This document shows, piece after piece, positions 9,408 through 18,042 of a stretch of DNA of 64,000 nt (the stretch's first letter is position 1; every line of letters starts with the position of its first letter). The stretch lies in NCBI GenBank assembly GCA_913030825.1, contig CAJWCU010000001.1, positions 1 through 64,000 on the forward strand, written 5' to 3'. The position numbers and the translations under genes are program-made. Source of the stretch: an uncultured Rhodospirillaceae bacterium. Its GTDB lineage: Bacteria; Pseudomonadota; Alphaproteobacteria; Rhodospirillales; Casp-alpha2. The notes under the pieces are model-generated. The model was not told the DNA's origin and did no database searches. It saw only the letters and a list, made by a program, of their open reading frames with translations.

Positions 9408-10433
9408 ATGGACGGCACGGCGCCCGATTTCTGGCCCAATTCCGGTTACCACCTGCTGACCCGCGATACTGCTGGGCACATGGCGGTGACCGATGCCTTC
9501 CTGCGGGCCTATCTGCAGCGCCCGGAAATCGCCCCCATCGAGGAATCCTGCGACGCCGAACGCGCCCTGCACGGCGCCCTGATGGCCAATCCGAAGGAAG
9601 CGGTCAGCGCCGAACGCCTGGCGGCCCTGGCCGACCCGGACGCCGGTGAGAACTATCAGGTCTTTCTCGATTTCCGCGACCGTCTGGTCCACGCGGGGAC
9701 GGTCGAGGCCTGTTATCTCGATATCTTCCGCTCCAGCGGGGTGACCATCCCGCCGCTTTTCATCGACCAGATGGCCCAGGTCGTCGCCCGCCGGGTGATC
9801 GACGGCACGGACGATCCGTTCCGCGCCCGCGCGGCGGAATTGCTGTTTCGCGAACAGACGGTGACCTTGAAGGACGGCGCGATCCTGCTGGGGGATACGG
9901 AAACGGTTGAAATGCTGGCCGCCACGGCGGGCATGGGGGCGCTTGGCAAGCTGGTCGTCGAAAGCGGCTCCGCCGCCCGCCAGGTCGATATGGACGTGCT
10001 GCAGGCCGAGACGGCGGACATCTACTGGGGCCGCAACGAACGCTACGACACGGTCCTCGATATCACCTTCACCCGGCCGGGGCTGGACGCCCTTTGCCGG
10101 GTGCTGGAATCCTGGGTCCGTCATTTCCTCCAGGCCGAAGTTTCGATCCAGCCGGTGCAGGAAATCGCCGACGACAAATGGGTCTGGCACCTGGGCCTGG
10201 ACGCCGAGGCGTCGGCATTGCTCAACGATCTCTACGAAGGCAACGAGGTCGACGACGCCCGCATGGAACGCCTGCTCAGCCTGTTCCGCCTGGATTTCAA
10301 GGACCCCAACCAGATGGCATCCGACGTACGTGGCCGGCCGATCTATCTGGCGCTCTGCATGACGCCGGAACGGACCCTGAGGGTCAAGCCGCAGAACCTG
10401 TTGGTAAATCTGCCGCTGGCGGCGGAATCCTGA
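9408..10433 (+). CDS. DUF6352 family protein
   Basis: A 341-residue soluble protein beginning with a DFWPNSGYHLLTRD motif that I associate with the alphaproteobacterial DUF6352 family; function unknown. No signal peptide or membrane segment is seen. The chain is acidic, with many helices and a LYLxLCM-like strand near the C-terminus. A G-rich ribosome-binding site (9396-9402) precedes both TTG 9405 and ATG 9408; ATG is used. It converges with tadA across a compact hairpin that overlaps both stop codons. Confidence 0.75.
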   Translation: MDGTAPDFWPNSGYHLLTRDTAGHMAVTDAFLRAYLQRPEIAPIEESCDAERALHGALMANPKEAVSAERLAALADPDAGENYQVFLDFRDRLVHAGTVEACYLDIFRSSGVTIPPLFIDQMAQVVARRVIDGTDDPFRARAAELLFREQTVTLKDGAILLGDTETVEMLAATAGMGALGKLVVESGSAARQVDMDVLQAETADIYWGRNERYDTVLDITFTRPGLDALCRVLESWVRHFLQAEVSIQPVQEIADDKWVWHLGLDAEASALLNDLYEGNEVDDARMERLLSLFRLDFKDPNQMASDVRGRPIYLALCMTPERTLRVKPQNLLVNLPLAAES

Positions 10434-10447
10434 GGCGCTTAGCGCCT
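10433..10447. terminator. compact bidirectional hairpin between DUF6352 and tadA
   Basis: AGGCGC (10433-10438) pairs perfectly with GCGCCT (10442-10447) around a TTA loop. It is followed by TTCCTT on the plus strand. The left arm starts in the DUF6352 stop codon, and the loop TTA is the reversed stop of tadA. It is a plausible shared terminator for the two converging genes. Confidence 0.4.
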
Positions 10448-10900
10448 TTCCTTGAAGAAATCCTTCAACAACGCCCCTGCTTCCGTCTCGCTCAGGCCGC
10501 CGACGACTTCGGGCGCGTGATGGCAGGTCGGCTGGGCGAAGAACCGGGGGCCGTGTTCGACCCCGCCGCCCTTGGCGTCGTAAGCCCCGAAATAGAGCCT
10601 GCGGATGCGGGCGTGGCTGATCGCGGCGGCGCACATGGCGCAGGGCTCCAGCGTGACGTAAAGATCGCATCCCGTCAGCCGGGCGTCGCCTTTGGCCTGG
10701 GCCGCGCGGCGGAGTGCCAGGATTTCCGCATGGGCCGTCGGGTCGTGGGTAGCCTCGGTCTCGTTCCCGGCGCGGGCCAGGATGGTGCCGCTTTCAGGAT
10801 CGACGACGACCGCGCCGACCGGCACCTCGCCGCGTTTCGCGGCGGCGCGGGCTTGATCCATGGCCTCGGCCATGAAGGCGGATGCGGTCGTGTCGTCCAT
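10439..10900 (-). CDS. tadA: tRNA(Arg) adenosine-34 deaminase
   Basis: A zinc-dependent deaminase that converts A34 to inosine in tRNA-Arg(ACG). The protein has 153 residues. It has the zinc/catalytic motif THAEI (HAE) near residue 58 and PCAMC near residue 88, with VPVGAVVV at the N-terminus, typical of TadA. The start is set at ATG 10900; the frame is open 12 codons further to 10936. The C-terminus ends LLKDFFKERR, as in family members. It converges with the DUF6352 gene. A broader nucleoside deaminase is the alternative, but TadA fits best. Confidence 0.9.
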   Translation of the reverse strand: MDDTTASAFMAEAMDQARAAAKRGEVPVGAVVVDPESGTILARAGNETEATHDPTAHAEILALRRAAQAKGDARLTGCDLYVTLEPCAMCAAAISHARIRRLYFGAYDAKGGGVEHGPRFFAQPTCHHAPEVVGGLSETEAGALLKDFFKERR

Positions 10901-10975
10901 GGCCGCGAACCTGACCGGCGCGGGAGACCACGTCAATACTTGCCGTGGACCGTGGCGCGACCTATCTTCCCGGCC

Positions 10976-11743
10976 ATGTCAGACAAAGCCCCCGAACGTA
11001 ACGCCCCAGAACGCATTGCAAAGGTCATCGCCCGCGCCGGACTGTGTTCGCGCCGTGAGGCCGAGCGCTGGATCGAGGCCGGCCGTGTCCAAGTCGACGG
11101 CAAGAAGCTCACGACGCCCGCCCATACCGTGACGGCGGCGAGCCATATCCTGGTCGACGGCAAGCCCCTGCCGGGTAAGGAAAAGGCGCGGCTCTGGCGG
11201 TATCACAAGCCGGTCGGCCTGATGACCACCCACAAGGATCCGGAAGGCCGCCCGACGGTCTTCGACCGACTGCCCCGAGAGCTGCCGCGTGTCGTCTCGG
11301 TCGGGCGGCTCGACCTCAATTCCGAAGGTCTCTTGCTGTTGACCAACGACGGCGAATTGGCCCGGCGCCTGGAACTGCCGTCAAACGGCTGGAACCGCCG
11401 GTACCGCGTGCGCGTTCATGGCCAGGTGACCCCGGAAGACCTCGCCAAACTGGCCAAGGGCGTGACGGTGTCCGGCGTGCGCTATGCGCCGATCCGCGCC
11501 CAGATCGACGAGACGGCGAAGGACGGCACGGCACGCAAGGGCGGGGCCAATACCTGGCTGACCGTGGCCCTGACCGAAGGCAAGAACCGGGAAATCCGCA
11601 AGGTGATGGAATATCTGGGGCTTTCCGTGAACCGCCTGATCCGCACGTCCTACGGCCCGTTCCAATTGGGCAATCTGGGCCGGGGAGAGGTCGACGAGAT
11701 CAAGGGCAAGGTTCTCAAGGAACAATTGGGGACGTCGCAGTAG
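10976..11743 (+). CDS. rRNA pseudouridine synthase (RsuA/RluB/E/F family)
   Basis: A 255-residue pseudouridine synthase that isomerises a uridine in rRNA. The N-terminal S4 RNA-binding domain is RIAKVIARAGLCSRREAERW, followed by the catalytic block VGRLDLNSEGLLLLTNDG with the aspartate in GRLD. The C-terminal EGKNREIRKVMEYLG motif is typical of RluB-type enzymes. ATG 10976 is used, as the family N-terminus begins here. Its stop overlaps the GTG start of rsmD by one base (TAGTG), so the two rRNA-modification genes are coupled. The target site (23S versus 16S) is not certain. Confidence 0.9.
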   Translation: MSDKAPERNAPERIAKVIARAGLCSRREAERWIEAGRVQVDGKKLTTPAHTVTAASHILVDGKPLPGKEKARLWRYHKPVGLMTTHKDPEGRPTVFDRLPRELPRVVSVGRLDLNSEGLLLLTNDGELARRLELPSNGWNRRYRVRVHGQVTPEDLAKLAKGVTVSGVRYAPIRAQIDETAKDGTARKGGANTWLTVALTEGKNREIRKVMEYLGLSVNRLIRTSYGPFQLGNLGRGEVDEIKGKVLKEQLGTSQ

Positions 11744-12324
11744 TGCGCATCGTCGGCGGCAAGTTCCGAGGCAAGAAGCTGAAGACGCCCGAGGACGGCA
11801 GCCGGGCCTCGGCCCTGCGTCCGACGTCCGACCGGGCGCGGGAATCCATCTTCAACATCCTGGCCCATGGCAAGGCGGCCGTGGATCTGGACGGCATCAC
11901 GGTCGCCGATCTTTACTGCGGCACCGGGGCGATGGGATTGGAGGCCATGTCGCGGGGCGCTGGCCATGGCGTGTTCGCCGACCGCGATCCGGGGCATCTG
12001 AAATTGGCGCGCGACAACGCGGCGTCCATGGGCCTGTGGCGGGAATGTTTGATGGTGGGTCTCGATTGCACCCATCTGACCGTGCCGCCGCGCGCCGCCA
12101 AGGCGCCCTGCGGCCTGGTTTTTCTGGACCCGCCCTATGGCCACGGGATGGCCGACCCGACCCTGCGCGGCCTTCTGAACAACCGCTGGCTGACACCCGA
12201 CGCGACGGTGGTGGTGGAAATCGGCGCGGAAGAAGACTTGCTGGGCTCGCGTGGGTTCGACGTCTTGGATGAACGCACCTATGGCGCGGCCAAGGTGGTC
12301 TTCCTTAAGCGCGCTATTTCTTGA
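11743..12324 (+). CDS. rsmD: 16S rRNA (guanine(966)-N2)-methyltransferase
   Basis: RsmD methylates G966 of 16S rRNA using SAM. The protein has 193 residues. It starts MRIVGGKFRGKKL, the family signature, then RPTSDRARESIFNIL. The SAM motif is VADLYCGTGAMGLEA and the catalytic motif is FLDPPYG (DPPY). The start codon is GTG, overlapping the stop of the pseudouridine synthase gene. Its 3' end overlaps the converging methyltransferase-like gene by 11 bp. Confidence 0.95.
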   Translation: MRIVGGKFRGKKLKTPEDGSRASALRPTSDRARESIFNILAHGKAAVDLDGITVADLYCGTGAMGLEAMSRGAGHGVFADRDPGHLKLARDNAASMGLWRECLMVGLDCTHLTVPPRAAKAPCGLVFLDPPYGHGMADPTLRGLLNNRWLTPDATVVVEIGAEEDLLGSRGFDVLDERTYGAAKVVFLKRAIS

Positions 12325-13072
12325 ATAGGTTCGAGTAGCCCACGATCCGAAGGCGCAGATCGCGGTCGGGTTCCAGTTCCGGTGCGGGGGCCAGGTTCCA
12401 ATGCCATGATTCCTCGGGATCGGGCAGCTTGATATCTCCCAATGCGGGCTCCACCGCATCGACTTCGCCGTCCTCGATATATTCCCGGTGTGTTTCCGTG
12501 ATCAGGCAGACCCGCCCGGCCAATGCCTGCAATGCGCGCAGGTGTTGGCGTTGGATCGCTTCGCCGTAGGCCTTGGCCTGTTTGTTCGGGACATGGCGCC
12601 TCGGGATCAACGGAAGTTGCCCCAGCAAGTTCAACGAAACGACCAGATCGCCGTCGGCTTCGGGAAAGGTGGGCAGCGGCGGTTCGGCCGCGATTTCGCC
12701 CTCGGCCATGCTTTCGACCAGGCCGGTCAGGTCGGCTTCCTCCAGATAGACGTTCGAGTATTGCGCGGCCCAGGCGCGGACGGCGGGGCTGTGGAAGATA
12801 TCGACCAGCACGACTTCGGCGAAGTCGCCCGCGAGATCGTCCAACGGGACGTCGAGCAACCCGCCCGAGCCCAGCACCGTCACTTTTTCCTGCCCGGGGC
12901 AATTGGCCGCAGACCACATGACGAAGCGGCGCGAACGCTCCAGGTGGGTTTTCCACGCCGGATGCAACCGCCGGTGCCGGGCGGCGATGGCGATCTGTTC
13001 CTTCAGATAGCCGAATTTCTTCACCGGCGCCGGTGCCCGTGTCGTCAGATGGCTCACCCATTCGCGGAGCAT
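12314..13072 (-). CDS. hypothetical protein with a methyltransferase-like core
   Basis: A 252-residue protein I cannot place in a named family. The segment VTVLGSGGLLDVPL near residue 65 resembles the glycine-rich SAM-binding motif I of class I methyltransferases. It is followed by VVLVDIF, with an acidic residue at the end of strand 2, and DLVVSLNLLGQLP as a motif-IV-like stretch. No catalytic signature identifies a substrate. It lies 49 bp after mutL on the same strand, with GAGGA 8 bp before its ATG. That ribosome-binding site falls inside a hairpin (13082-13120). Its 3' end overlaps rsmD by 11 bp. Methyltransferase activity is an inference from fold motifs. Confidence 0.75.
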   Translation of the reverse strand: MLREWVSHLTTRAPAPVKKFGYLKEQIAIAARHRRLHPAWKTHLERSRRFVMWSAANCPGQEKVTVLGSGGLLDVPLDDLAGDFAEVVLVDIFHSPAVRAWAAQYSNVYLEEADLTGLVESMAEGEIAAEPPLPTFPEADGDLVVSLNLLGQLPLIPRRHVPNKQAKAYGEAIQRQHLRALQALAGRVCLITETHREYIEDGEVDAVEPALGDIKLPDPEESWHWNLAPAPELEPDRDLRLRIVGYSNLFKK

Positions 13073-13081
13073 GCGATGGCT

Positions 13082-13120
13082 CCTCGGTATTAATTATCGT
13101 TGATTGATATTAGACCGAGG
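13082..13120 (-). promoter_or_regulatory. hairpin that pairs with the ribosome-binding site of the 252-aa gene
   Basis: In the AT-rich spacer after mutL, CCTCGGT (13082-13088 on +) and ACCGAGG (13114-13120) form a perfect 7-bp inverted repeat. Further A/T pairing continues inward imperfectly. Read on the minus strand, the downstream arm contains GAGG of the ribosome-binding site of the next gene. Pairing would mask translation initiation; regulation is inferred. Confidence 0.45.
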
Positions 13121-13121
13121 A

Positions 13122-15002
13122 TCAGCGCCGACCGAACAGCTTTTCGATATCCGACAATTTCAATTCGACGTAGGTCGGCCGCCCGTGGCTGCATTGTCCG
13201 GAATGGGGCGTGGCCTCCATTTCACGGAGCAGCCTGTTCATTTCCTCGGCGTTCAGGCGCCGCCCGGCGCGGATCGACCCGTGACAGGCCATGGTCGCGC
13301 AAACGTCGCCGATCCGCTCCGCCAGCGCGATGGTCTCGCCGTATTCGGCTAGGTCGTCGGCGAGATCGCGGATGACGCCCTGAATATCCATCTCGCCCAG
13401 CAAGGCCGGGGTCTCGCGGACGACCACGGCGCCGGGGCCGAAGCTGTCGATCACCAGGCCCATCTCGCCCAATTCGTCCGCCCGGGTCAGCAGGCGATCG
13501 ACCGCCGCTTCATCCAATTCGACGACCTCGGGGATCAGCAACATCTGGCGGTTGACCCCGCCGTTCGCCAACGCGGTCTTGATCTTTTCCTGGGTCAGGC
13601 GTTCGTGGGCGGCGTGCTGATCGACGATCACCAGGCCGTCCGCCGTCTGGGAGATGACATAGGTGGCATGGACCTGGGCCCGGGCAACGCCCAGGGGATA
13701 GTCCTCCGCCGGTTGCTGTTGCGCGCCGTCGTCAACGTAGGCTGTGTCCTCGATGATCTCGCCGTCCTCGGTCATGCGCGCACTGGGGGTGCTGTCGAGA
13801 TCGGGCAGGGGGGCGTACAAATCCGACAGGCCCGCTTGCCCGGCTTGCGGACGGGCGGGCGGTGCCCAATGGCCGTATCCGCCGCCACCGCTGCGGCCCA
13901 GGGGCAGGGCGCCGCCGGGATTGCTGCCCGGGCGGAAGGCGCCCAGCGCCTGGCCCGACACGGTGGTCGAGGCCCGGTGACCGGCATCGGCCAAGGCGTG
14001 TTTCAGGGCGCTGACGATCAGGCCCCGGACGACGCCCGCGTCGCGAAACCGGACCTCGGTCTTGGCCGGGTGCACGTTGACGTCGACCGCGTCGGACGGC
14101 ACATCCAGGAACAGCGCCAGCAAGGGGTGGCGGTCCGATGCGAGGAATTCCCGGTAGGCCCCCCGCACCGCGCCCAGCAACAGGCGGTCGCGCACGGGCC
14201 GTCCGTTGACGAACAGGAACTGCATCGCCGCGTTGCCCCGGTTCAAGGTCGGCACCCCGGCATGGCCGGTCAGGCGGATGCCCTCGCGTTCGGCCTCGAT
14301 GGTCATGGCGTTGTCCGCGAACTGGCGGCCCATGATCCCGGCGAGCCGTTCCAGTCGCGCCGATGCGGCGTCTTCGCCCAGGCGCGGCGTGACGGCGTTC
14401 AGCTTGATGACGTCGCGCGACCCATCCGACAGGGTGAAGCCGATTTCCGGATGGGCCATGGCCAGGCGGTTCAAAATCTCGACGACGTGGTTCTGTTCCG
14501 TCCGGGCGGTCTTCATGAACTTGAGGCGCGCCGGCGTGGCGTAGAACAGATCGCGGATTTCGACGCGCGTGCCCTCGGGATGGGCCGCCGGCTGCGGTTT
14601 GGCCTTGCGCCCGCCCTCGACGGCGACGGCCCAGGCCTGATCGGCGCCCGGCGGGCGCGAGGTGATGGTCAGGCGCGCGACGGCCGCCATGGAGGGCAGG
14701 GCCTCGCCCCGAAATCCCAGGGTCGTCACCCCCATCAGGTCGTCGTCGGGCAGTTTCGACGTGGCGTGGCGTTCCAGAGCCAGGTCGATTTCCTCCGGCG
14801 TCATGCCGCGCCCGTCGTCGGTCACGGTGATGGCGGTCTGCCCGCCGTCGCGGATCACCACGTCGATGCGCTTGGCGCCCGCGTCGATGGAATTCTCGAC
14901 CAGTTCCTTCACGGCGGACGCCGGGCGTTCGACGACCTCGCCCGCCGCGATGCGGTTGACCAGGGTTTCCGGCAGGCGTCGGATGACGGCGGCGGCGGTC
15001 AT
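13122..15002 (-). CDS. mutL: DNA mismatch repair protein MutL
   Basis: MutL couples mismatch recognition by MutS to strand removal. The protein has 626 residues. The N-terminal GHKL ATPase has [11 protein letters not shown] (motif I, Mg-binding N), DDGRGM (motif II) and [11 protein letters not shown] (motif III). The central linker is rich in Gly/Pro/Ala (about residues 340-400). The C-terminal dimerisation domain begins near residue 440, with DQHAAHERL and [12 protein letters not shown]. Its ATG overlaps the pgi stop by 4 bp, so it is coupled to pgi. The DQHAAHER and ACHGSIRAG motifs suggest the endonuclease-type C-terminus seen in many non-enterobacterial MutL proteins. Confidence 0.97.
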   Translation of the reverse strand: MTAAAVIRRLPETLVNRIAAGEVVERPASAVKELVENSIDAGAKRIDVVIRDGGQTAITVTDDGRGMTPEEIDLALERHATSKLPDDDLMGVTTLGFRGEALPSMAAVARLTITSRPPGADQAWAVAVEGGRKAKPQPAAHPEGTRVEIRDLFYATPARLKFMKTARTEQNHVVEILNRLAMAHPEIGFTLSDGSRDVIKLNAVTPRLGEDAASARLERLAGIMGRQFADNAMTIEAEREGIRLTGHAGVPTLNRGNAAMQFLFVNGRPVRDRLLLGAVRGAYREFLASDRHPLLALFLDVPSDAVDVNVHPAKTEVRFRDAGVVRGLIVSALKHALADAGHRASTTVSGQALGAFRPGSNPGGALPLGRSGGGGYGHWAPPARPQAGQAGLSDLYAPLPDLDSTPSARMTEDGEIIEDTAYVDDGAQQQPAEDYPLGVARAQVHATYVISQTADGLVIVDQHAAHERLTQEKIKTALANGGVNRQMLLIPEVVELDEAAVDRLLTRADELGEMGLVIDSFGPGAVVVRETPALLGEMDIQGVIRDLADDLAEYGETIALAERIGDVCATMACHGSIRAGRRLNAEEMNRLLREMEATPHSGQCSHGRPTYVELKLSDIEKLFGRR

Positions 15003-16624
15003 CGCTTCGCCCCCGGCTTTTTGCCGCCGCGCAGCTTGCGAACGCGGGTCAGCAGCGCCTTGGTCGAGGGGTCGAGGCCGCGCGGCGCGGTGCCGCCCGC
15101 CAGCGCACCGACCAGCGGCGTGGCCAGTTCCTTGCCCAATTCGACCCCGAATTGGTCAAAGGAATTGACGTTCCAGATAACGCCTTGAACGAAGACCTTG
15201 TGTTCGTAAAGTGCCAGCAACATGCCCAGATGATAAGGGTCGAGACGGTCCAGCAGGATGGTCGTCGATGGCCGGTTGCCGGGGAAGGTCTTGTGCGGCG
15301 GCACGCCTGGCCCGGCGTCCCGGCCCAATGCCAAGGCCGCCGGTTGGGCCAGGAAGTTGGCGAGCAACTTATCGCGGTGGCCACCGCCGTCCTTGGCCGT
15401 GCCCGGGCCGTCCGGTCCTTGGGCGGCGGCGATGAAATCGGACGAGATTTTGTCCGTTCCCTGATGCAGCAATTGATAGAAGGCATGCTGGCCTATGGTT
15501 CCGGCCTGGCCGAAGATCACGGGTGCGGTCGCCTGGGCGACGGGCTGGCCGTTCCGGTCGATGCTCTTACCGTTGCTTTCCATCTCCAACTGCTGAAGAT
15601 AGATGGGCAGGTCGTCGAGGCGTTGGTCGTAGGGCAGCACGGCATGGCCCGCGATGCCCTCGAAATTGCGGTTCCAGATTCCGGCCATGGCAAGCAATAC
15701 CGGCAGGTTCTTTTCCAGCGGCGTATCCAGGAAGTGCCGGTCCATGGCCCGCGCCCCCTTGAGCAGCGCGCGGAACGCAGGCATGCCGTAGGCCAGGGCG
15801 ACGGGCAGGCCGATCGCCGACCAGACGGAATAGCGCCCGCCGACCCAATCCCAGATGGGGAACAGATTGTCATCGGCAAGGCCGAAGCCCGTGGCCCCGT
15901 CGATGTTCCGGGTGACGGCGACGAAATGGGCGGCGACGGCGCGCTTGCCCAGCGCGGGGGTCAGCCAGCGTTTCGCCGTCTCGGCATTGGCCAGGGTTTC
16001 CTGGGTAGTGAAGGTCTTGGACGAGACGACGAACAACGTCGTCGCCGGATCGAGGCGGGCCAGCACGTCCTGGATATCCGCCGCGTCCACGTTGGCGACG
16101 AAATGGGGGGTCAGGTGGCGGGCGGGGCCCAGGGCGCCGCAGACCATGCGCGGGCCCAGGTCGGATCCGCCGATGCCGATATTGACGACATCGGTGAAGC
16201 GCTTGCCCGTCGCGCCCCGGCGTTGGCCGGTCCCGATCTCACGGGTCAGTGTCGCCATGCGCGCGAGCGTATCCGCGACAGCGCGGCCGACCGCCGTACC
16301 TTGGGTCTTGAAACCATCCTTGGCCTGGGCACGCAGCGCCATGTGCAGGGCGGCGCGGCCTTCGGTTTCGTTGACGGCTTCTCCGGCGAACAGGGCGCGG
16401 CGGCGGTCTTCCACCTCGCGTTCGCGGGCAAGGGCCAGCAGCAGGTCCACGGTCTCCGCCGTCATGCGGTTTTTGGACAGGTCCAGGTGGAGGCCGTCGC
16501 GGGAAAAAGTAAGGGCCCGGGTCCGCTTGGCGTCGGCCAACAGATCGCGCAGATGGCTGCCGCGCGCCGCCCGATGATGCGCGGCGAGCGCCTGCCAGAT
16601 GGGCGAGCGTTTGGGCGGCGGCAT
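14999..16624 (-). CDS. pgi: glucose-6-phosphate isomerase
   Basis: Pgi interconverts glucose-6-phosphate and fructose-6-phosphate. The protein has 541 residues, the usual length of the long bacterial/eukaryotic form. Motifs seen: [43 protein letters not shown], the catalytic glutamate in MESNGKS, and [12 protein letters not shown] near the C-terminus. ATG 16624 fits the family N-terminus; the open frame to 16663 adds 13 residues. The stop overlaps the mutL start (4 bp). It follows the two M16 genes by about 95 bp on the same strand. Confidence 0.96.
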   Translation of the reverse strand: MPPPKRSPIWQALAAHHRAARGSHLRDLLADAKRTRALTFSRDGLHLDLSKNRMTAETVDLLLALAREREVEDRRRALFAGEAVNETEGRAALHMALRAQAKDGFKTQGTAVGRAVADTLARMATLTREIGTGQRRGATGKRFTDVVNIGIGGSDLGPRMVCGALGPARHLTPHFVANVDAADIQDVLARLDPATTLFVVSSKTFTTQETLANAETAKRWLTPALGKRAVAAHFVAVTRNIDGATGFGLADDNLFPIWDWVGGRYSVWSAIGLPVALAYGMPAFRALLKGARAMDRHFLDTPLEKNLPVLLAMAGIWNRNFEGIAGHAVLPYDQRLDDLPIYLQQLEMESNGKSIDRNGQPVAQATAPVIFGQAGTIGQHAFYQLLHQGTDKISSDFIAAAQGPDGPGTAKDGGGHRDKLLANFLAQPAALALGRDAGPGVPPHKTFPGNRPSTTILLDRLDPYHLGMLLALYEHKVFVQGVIWNVNSFDQFGVELGKELATPLVGALAGGTAPRGLDPSTKALLTRVRKLRGGKKPGAKR

Positions 16625-16719
16625 GGGGCGGTCGTCTCCTCCCGGAAGGCGTCGGATCGGCAAGGGTTCAGGACGCAGGCGAGAGTATCACCCCGTCCCC
16701 GGCGGCGCCAACGGCGGCC

Positions 16720-18042
16720 TCAGGGCTTGGCCGTTACGCCCTCGGGCTGGCCGACGACGACGAAGGTCAGGCGGTCCGCATGCAAGAGTTTCCGGGCCAC
16801 CCGGCGGATGTCGTCCGGCCCCACGGCCTCGATGTAGCCGTTGCGCTTGTCCAGGTAGTCGATGCCCAGATCGTCCATCTGCATGCCGACCAGCATGGAA
16901 GCGATTCGTTCGGTCGACGTGAAGCGCAGCGGAAACGAGCCCGTCAGGTATTTTTTGGCGGCGGTCAGTTCGGCGTCGGTCACGCCGTTCTCGGCCATCT
17001 TGGTCCATTCGTCGCGGACCACCTTGATCGTTTCGGCGACCCGCGCATTGGCCGTGCCCGCCCCGCCGACATAGACCGCCGAGCGGTCCATGGGGCTCAG
17101 GTAGGTATAGACGGAATAGGCTAGGCCCCGTTTCTCGCGGACTTCCGAATACAGGCGCGAGGTGAATCCGCCGCCGCCCAGGATGTGGTTCATTACGTAG
17201 GCCGGATAGAAATCCGGATCGTGGCGCATCACGCCTTTGTCGGCGAACAGGATGTTGCTCTGGCGGATCGGTTTGTCGATGACGACCGTGCGGGCCTTGG
17301 CGTCCGGGCCGACTTCGGGCAATTTCCAGGGCGCGGCCTGGGCCGGCAATCCACCGAAGGTCTTATCCAACAGCGGCGCCAGTTCCTCGGGCGTGATCGC
17401 ACCGACGATTCCGATGAACAGGGTATCGCGGGCGAGCCGACGTTTGACGAAGCCGCGCAGGTCGTCCACCGTCAGCTTGGCGACCGTATCCACGGTCCCG
17501 CGCGTCGGCCGTCCGTAGGGATCGTCCGGATACAGGGCGGCCATCAGCGCCTTGCCCGCGACGGCGTCGGCCTGTTCCGATTCGTGACGCAGGCCCGCCA
17601 GAATCTGCGCCCGCAGGCGTTCGACCGGCTCGGCGTCGAAGCGCGGCTTGGTCATCGCCTGACGCAACAGGTTGAAGGCCAGATCGCGGTAGTCGGTCAA
17701 GGCCTGGACCCGCGCGCCGAAGGTGTCGCGCCCGGCATCGAACCGCAGGGTGATGGAATTGTCTTCCAACGTCTGCTGAAAGGTCTTGCTGTCCAGGTCC
17801 CCGGCCCCTTCGTCGAGCAGGGATGAGACCATGTTGGCCAGGCCGTCCTTGCCTTCGGGGTCGAGCGCGCCGCCGCCCCGCCAGGCCAGGCGCATGGAGA
17901 CGATCGGGTTCAAATGGTCCTGGACCAGCCAGGCCTCGATCCCGCCCGGGCTGACGACTTTTTCGATCTTGGTCGCCTGGGCGGGGCCCGCCGAAAGAAC
18001 GGTGAACGCGAGGAGAAGGGAAAGAGCGAGGGCGCGGATCAT
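16720..18042 (-). CDS. M16-family protein lacking the zinc motif (non-catalytic partner)
   Basis: A 440-residue exported member of the pitrilysin/insulinase (M16) family. A signal peptide is seen (MIRALALSLLLAFTVLSAGPAQA). The position of the HxxEH motif reads GLANMVSSLLDEGA, so the zinc-binding residues are missing. The C-terminal RGLAYSVYTYL retains the substrate-binding R/Y-type motif of this family. Catalytic and non-catalytic M16 proteins commonly act as a pair. It overlaps the upstream catalytic paralogue by 4 bp (ATGA), which fits a heterodimer. The periplasmic substrate is unknown. Confidence 0.92.
   Translation of the reverse strand: MIRALALSLLLAFTVLSAGPAQATKIEKVVSPGGIEAWLVQDHLNPIVSMRLAWRGGGALDPEGKDGLANMVSSLLDEGAGDLDSKTFQQTLEDNSITLRFDAGRDTFGARVQALTDYRDLAFNLLRQAMTKPRFDAEPVERLRAQILAGLRHESEQADAVAGKALMAALYPDDPYGRPTRGTVDTVAKLTVDDLRGFVKRRLARDTLFIGIVGAITPEELAPLLDKTFGGLPAQAAPWKLPEVGPDAKARTVVIDKPIRQSNILFADKGVMRHDPDFYPAYVMNHILGGGGFTSRLYSEVREKRGLAYSVYTYLSPMDRSAVYVGGAGTANARVAETIKVVRDEWTKMAENGVTDAELTAAKKYLTGSFPLRFTSTERIASMLVGMQMDDLGIDYLDKRNGYIEAVGPDDIRRVARKLLHADRLTFVVVGQPEGVTAKP

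Noticed and set aside
15152-16837. A 561-codon open frame opposite pgi
   Set aside because: It mirrors pgi codon by codon, with low-complexity Arg/Gly/Gln-rich text and no domain.
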